From Roseovarius nitratireducens (GTDB lineage Bacteria > Pseudomonadota > Alphaproteobacteria > Rhodobacterales > Rhodobacteraceae), in contig NZ_PDNI01000043.1 in NCBI RefSeq assembly GCF_002925845.1, positions 1 through 64,000 of the forward strand: 64,000 nucleotides of DNA, given 5' to 3'. The notes under the pieces are model-generated. The model worked only from the letters and a program-made list of their open reading frames with translations. It did no database searches and had not been told where the DNA came from. Of this stretch, positions 61,495 through 64,000 are shown in pieces. The position numbers and the translations under genes are program-made. Within the stretch, counting starts at the first letter, position 1. Each line of letters begins with the position of its first letter.

Positions 61495-61961
61495 CTTGGC
61501 TGTGGGTGGTGGCGCGCGCGGCGTTGTTGAGCGCCGTGCTTGCCGCGCCCGCGACCGCCCAGACCGCGCCACCGTCCAAGGGAGAGGTGGCACGGCTGGT
61601 TTGGACGACGCTGATCGCGCTCGACCACGCCAACCGGACCGGCAATTACACGGTGCTGCGCGATCTTTCTGCGCCCGGGTTCCGCGCCGCCAATGACGCC
61701 GCGCGGCTGGCCGGCGTGTTCGCGCGCACCCGCGACCTGCCGCTTGGGCGGGTGGTGCTCTACGCGCCGCAAATGGCCGTGCCGCCCGAGATCGTCGAAG
61801 ACGGTGCATTGCGTCTGCGTGGGCGCATCCCGATGCGCCCCGAGGCGGTGCTGTTCGACATGCTGTTCGCGCAAGACGGCATGGAGTGGCGGCTCCTGGG
61901 CCTGTCAGTGGGGCGCGGCGAGCCGTCGGTGCCCGAGGAGAGTGGCGAGGCGCGCGAGTAA
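61488..61961 (+). CDS. Secreted hypothetical protein coupled to the adhesin
   Basis: The 157-residue product begins inside the end of the adhesin gene (7-bp overlap). A signal peptide (VVARAALLSAVLAAPATAQT) is followed by a compact domain (RLVWTTLIALDHANRTGNYT through GMEWRLLGLSVGRGEP) with the look of an SnoaL/NTF2-like fold, though that is only an impression. Coupling suggests a periplasmic helper of the adhesin, such as an assembly factor (inference). Confidence 0.7.
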   Translation: MVTWLWVVARAALLSAVLAAPATAQTAPPSKGEVARLVWTTLIALDHANRTGNYTVLRDLSAPGFRAANDAARLAGVFARTRDLPLGRVVLYAPQMAVPPEIVEDGALRLRGRIPMRPEAVLFDMLFAQDGMEWRLLGLSVGRGEPSVPEESGEARE

Positions 61962-61980
61962 CGCGCGCCTGCCCTGGTCG

Positions 61981-62562
61981 TCACTCTTGCGCGGTGGCGT
62001 AGGCGGCCTCGCGCTCGGACGGATCGCGCGGTTCGCGCGGGGGACGCCCGATCACCTCCTTGAGGTCGTCGAGTTCGATGAAATTGTCGGCCTGGCGGCG
62101 CAGGTCATCAGAGATCATCGGCGGCTGGCTGCGGATGGTCGATACCACCGAGACACGCACACCCTGACGTTGCAGGCTCTCAACCAGCGGTCGGAAATCT
62201 CCGTCGCCCGAGAACAGCACGATGTGATCGACGCGCGGCGCAAGCTCCATCGCGTCGACGGCGAGCTCGATATCCATGTTGCCCTTGACCTTGCGGCGGC
62301 CCTGGCTGTCGGTGTATTCCTTCGCGGGCTTGGTCACCATCGAATAGCCATTGTAATGCAGCCAATCGACGAGGGGGCGAATCGGTGAATACTCGTCATT
62401 GTCGAGAAGCGCGGTGTAGTAGAACGCGCGCAGAAGCTTGCCCCGGCGCATGAATTCGTTGCGCAGCAGCTTGTAGTCGATGTCGAACCCGAGAGCCTTG
62501 CCGGCGGCGTAGAGATTCGAGCCGTCGATGAACAAGGCCAGACGATCATCCTTGTAAAACAT
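61981..62562 (-). CDS. NYN domain protein (LabA/DUF88 family)
   Basis: The ATG at 62560-62562 gives 193 residues. The PIN-like NYN nuclease core has LALFIDGSNLYAAGKALGF, KGNMDIELAVDAMELA and VLFSGDGDFRPLVESLQRQG, supplying the acidic metal-binding residues. Such proteins are predicted RNases acting on RNA. The gene stands alone; AAAGGAT precedes the start. Confidence 0.9.
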   Translation of the reverse strand: MFYKDDRLALFIDGSNLYAAGKALGFDIDYKLLRNEFMRRGKLLRAFYYTALLDNDEYSPIRPLVDWLHYNGYSMVTKPAKEYTDSQGRRKVKGNMDIELAVDAMELAPRVDHIVLFSGDGDFRPLVESLQRQGVRVSVVSTIRSQPPMISDDLRRQADNFIELDDLKEVIGRPPREPRDPSEREAAYATAQE

Positions 62563-62707
62563 CGTGTAATATCCTTTCAAATCGATCCGGCTTGCCTGTG
62601 GATGAGTGAGTGTGTGAGTGGTGCGTCAAGCCGGATGTAGCGGAAGAGTTAATCGGTGACCTTGCTGGCTTCAAGTGAGTGGCACGTCACAAAAGGATAG
62701 GTTTGTG

Positions 62708-63301
62708 ATGACGTCGGATCAACTGTGCTTGATCGCGCTGGGCGCAAACTTGCCGTTGCGCGATGGGGACCGCGAGGGCGGGCCGGCAGCAACGCTTGAT
62801 GCCGCGGTGAAACGCCTGGAGATCATGGCAGGAACGCAGGCCGCGGTGAGCGCGTTCTACCGCACGCCGGCCTTTCCGCCGGGGTCGGGGCCGGATTTCG
62901 TTAATGCCGCCGCCGCGCTACGCATCGCAGGCACGCCTGAGGCGGTGCTCGCGCAACTGCATGCGGTAGAGGCGGAATTCGGACGCGGCCGTGCCGCGCG
63001 CTGGGGCGCGCGCACGCTCGACCTCGATCTGCTGGCCATCGGTGCGCGAGTCCTGCCGGATGCCGGAACGCACGGGCGCTGGCGCGCGCTTGGACCTCTG
63101 GAAGCGCAGGGGCAGGCCCCCGACCGGCTCATCCTTCCACATCCGCGGATGCAGGAGCGGGCCTTCGTGCTGGTGCCGCTGGCGGATGTGGCCCCTGACT
63201 GGCGTCATCCAATCCTCGGGCAGACGGTACGCGAGATGCTCGCGGCACTGCCCGAGGCGGCGCGCGCCGAGGTCGTGGCGCTGCCGAATCGGTGCTTGTA
63301 A
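62708..63301 (+). CDS. folK: 2-amino-4-hydroxy-6-hydroxymethyldihydropteridine pyrophosphokinase
   Basis: The ATG at 62708, with AAAGGATAG upstream, gives 197 residues. LIALGANLPLRDGD, FPPGSGPDFVNAAAAL and RWGARTLDLDLLAIG (the HPPK signature with the metal-binding Asp pair) are present. It prepares the pterin for dihydropteroate synthesis in the folate pathway. It lies 65 bp upstream of rpoZ. Confidence 0.93.
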   Translation: MTSDQLCLIALGANLPLRDGDREGGPAATLDAAVKRLEIMAGTQAAVSAFYRTPAFPPGSGPDFVNAAAALRIAGTPEAVLAQLHAVEAEFGRGRAARWGARTLDLDLLAIGARVLPDAGTHGRWRALGPLEAQGQAPDRLILPHPRMQERAFVLVPLADVAPDWRHPILGQTVREMLAALPEAARAEVVALPNRCL

Positions 63302-63366
63302 ATCCCGGCCCGACGCCTTAAATACCGGGCTTCTGATCGAAATGCCCGAGAACTGCCGGAGGTCGC

Positions 63367-63720
63367 ATGGCCCGCGTAACCACAGAAGACTGCGTCGACA
63401 AGGTCCCGAACCGATTCGATCTGGTGATGCTCGCTGCTCACCGGGCGCGCGAGATCGCCGCCGGCGCCCCGCTCACGGTGGATCGCGACAACGACAAGAA
63501 TCCTGTCGTGGCGCTGCGCGAAATCGCGGACGAGACGCAATCGGCGGGGGATCTGCGCGAGCGGCTCATCGAATCCCACCAGACCCAGATCGAGGTGGAC
63601 GAGCCCGAAGAGGACACGATGGCGCTTATGATGGGGGCGGAAGCCGACCAGCCGGAGCCGGACGACATGTCCGAGGAAAAGCTGCTGCGCGCCCTGATGG
63701 AAGCGCAGGGCGAGGGCTGA
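63367..63720 (+). CDS. rpoZ: RNA polymerase omega subunit
   Basis: The 117-residue protein starts [20 protein letters not shown], followed by [15 protein letters not shown] and [15 protein letters not shown], the RpoZ core. The acidic C-terminal extension ([20 protein letters not shown]) is common in alphaproteobacteria. It supports polymerase assembly and, with the next gene, stringent-response signalling. Confidence 0.96.
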   Translation: MARVTTEDCVDKVPNRFDLVMLAAHRAREIAAGAPLTVDRDNDKNPVVALREIADETQSAGDLRERLIESHQTQIEVDEPEEDTMALMMGAEADQPEPDDMSEEKLLRALMEAQGEG

Positions 63721-63760
63721 GGCCCGTCGCAGCCGCCAAGGGACCGGGGCGTGCCACCAG

Positions 63761-64000
63761 ATGATCGCCGTCGATGACCTGATCTCGCTGGTGCGCCATT
63801 ACAATCCGAAGACGGACGAGGCCCTCATCCGCGACGCCTATGCGTTTGGCCGCGAGATGCATGAGGGCCAGTCGCGGCATTCGGGCGAGCCCTATTTCAC
63901 CCATCCCGTCGCGGTCGCCGCGATCCTGACGGAACAGCGGCTGGACGACGCGACCATCGTCACCGCGCTCTTGCACGACACGGTCGAGGACACCAAGGCG
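63761..64000 (+). CDS. rsh: RelA/SpoT homologue, N-terminal part
   Basis: The first 80 codons are inside the window; the gene runs off the right edge. MIAVDDLISLVRHYNPKTDE, HSGEPYFTHPVAVAAILTEQ and TALLHDTVEDT are the HD-type ppGpp hydrolase N-terminus, with the metal-binding His and HD pair. In alphaproteobacteria a single bifunctional Rsh makes and degrades (p)ppGpp. The rpoZ-rsh order is the usual one. Confidence 0.92.
   Translation, partial: MIAVDDLISLVRHYNPKTDEALIRDAYAFGREMHEGQSRHSGEPYFTHPVAVAAILTEQRLDDATIVTALLHDTVEDTKA

Noticed and set aside
60226-61809. Long minus-strand open frame of 527 codons opposite the adhesin
   Set aside because: It is the mirror of the repetitive adhesin gene; Arg/Gly/Ala repeats have no family match and no ribosome binding site. 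The plus strand has signal peptide, repeats and anchor barrel.

Overview
The window is high-GC alphaproteobacterial chromosome, most likely a marine Rhodobacteraceae (Roseobacter-type) strain. This rests on the protein families, the hemE/hemC, serB/serC/serA, aroA, def/fmt, rnhA, ispH, folK and rpoZ/rsh neighbourhoods, and the style of the dipeptide/oligopeptide ABC operons. It is about 65% GC with a few visibly AT-richer patches that coincide with mobile or recently acquired DNA. No species was assigned.

Layout. 1-2565: the C-terminal part of an aminotransferase, then a transketolase. 2566-5208: a lower-GC stretch with an IS481 transposase remnant and a MATE exporter. 5209-8637: a nucleotide-signalling cluster (membrane cyclic-nucleotide-binding protein, secreted FecR-domain protein, CHASE2 class III cyclase with atypical base-recognition residues). 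8836-18190: an IclR regulator divergent from a seven-gene peptide-use operon (binding protein, two permeases, two ATPases, gamma-glutamyltransferase, M20 peptidase). 18187-19137: an island scar made of IS66 and IS21 fragments ending at the 3' part of a tRNA-Lys gene. 19152-24441: hemE/hemC, an FAD-linked oxidase, tRNA-Met, an EF-hand protein and serB.

24551-35606 is the most notable part: an approximately 11 kb integrated element bounded by direct repeats and inserted between the divergent genes serB and serC, inside what looks like the serC RNA leader. It carries an integrase, a small HTH protein encoded in a long overlap with the integrase gene, a divergent pair of paralogous ribbon-helix-helix regulators sharing palindromic operators, and a complete HK97-type head and packaging block (TerL, head adaptor, HNH, major capsid, protease, connector, portal). 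It also has two Cys-rich zinc-ribbon proteins and a TopoVI-A/Spo11-like protein. No tail, lysis or replication genes were recognised. This matches the plan of capsid-forming phage satellites (cf-PICI type) better than a full prophage or a gene transfer agent.

35631-39892: serC, serA and aroA. 39925-44766: a second peptide-type ABC operon without a visible binding protein, with a low-GC uracil-DNA-glycosylase-like gene spliced between permease and ATPase. 44893-46605: ald with a divergent Lrp/AsnC regulator. 46686-49626: a lone two-domain iron-type permease followed by a complete IS5-family element. 49662-60002: housekeeping and small-metabolism genes, including a def/def-like/fmt cluster whose second deformylase has lost its catalytic Glu. 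60217-61961: a trimeric autotransporter adhesin with a co-transcribed secreted protein. 61981-64000: NYN-domain protein, folK, rpoZ and the start of a RelA/SpoT homologue.

Functions were assigned by reading translated sequence and known motifs only. No database search was possible.
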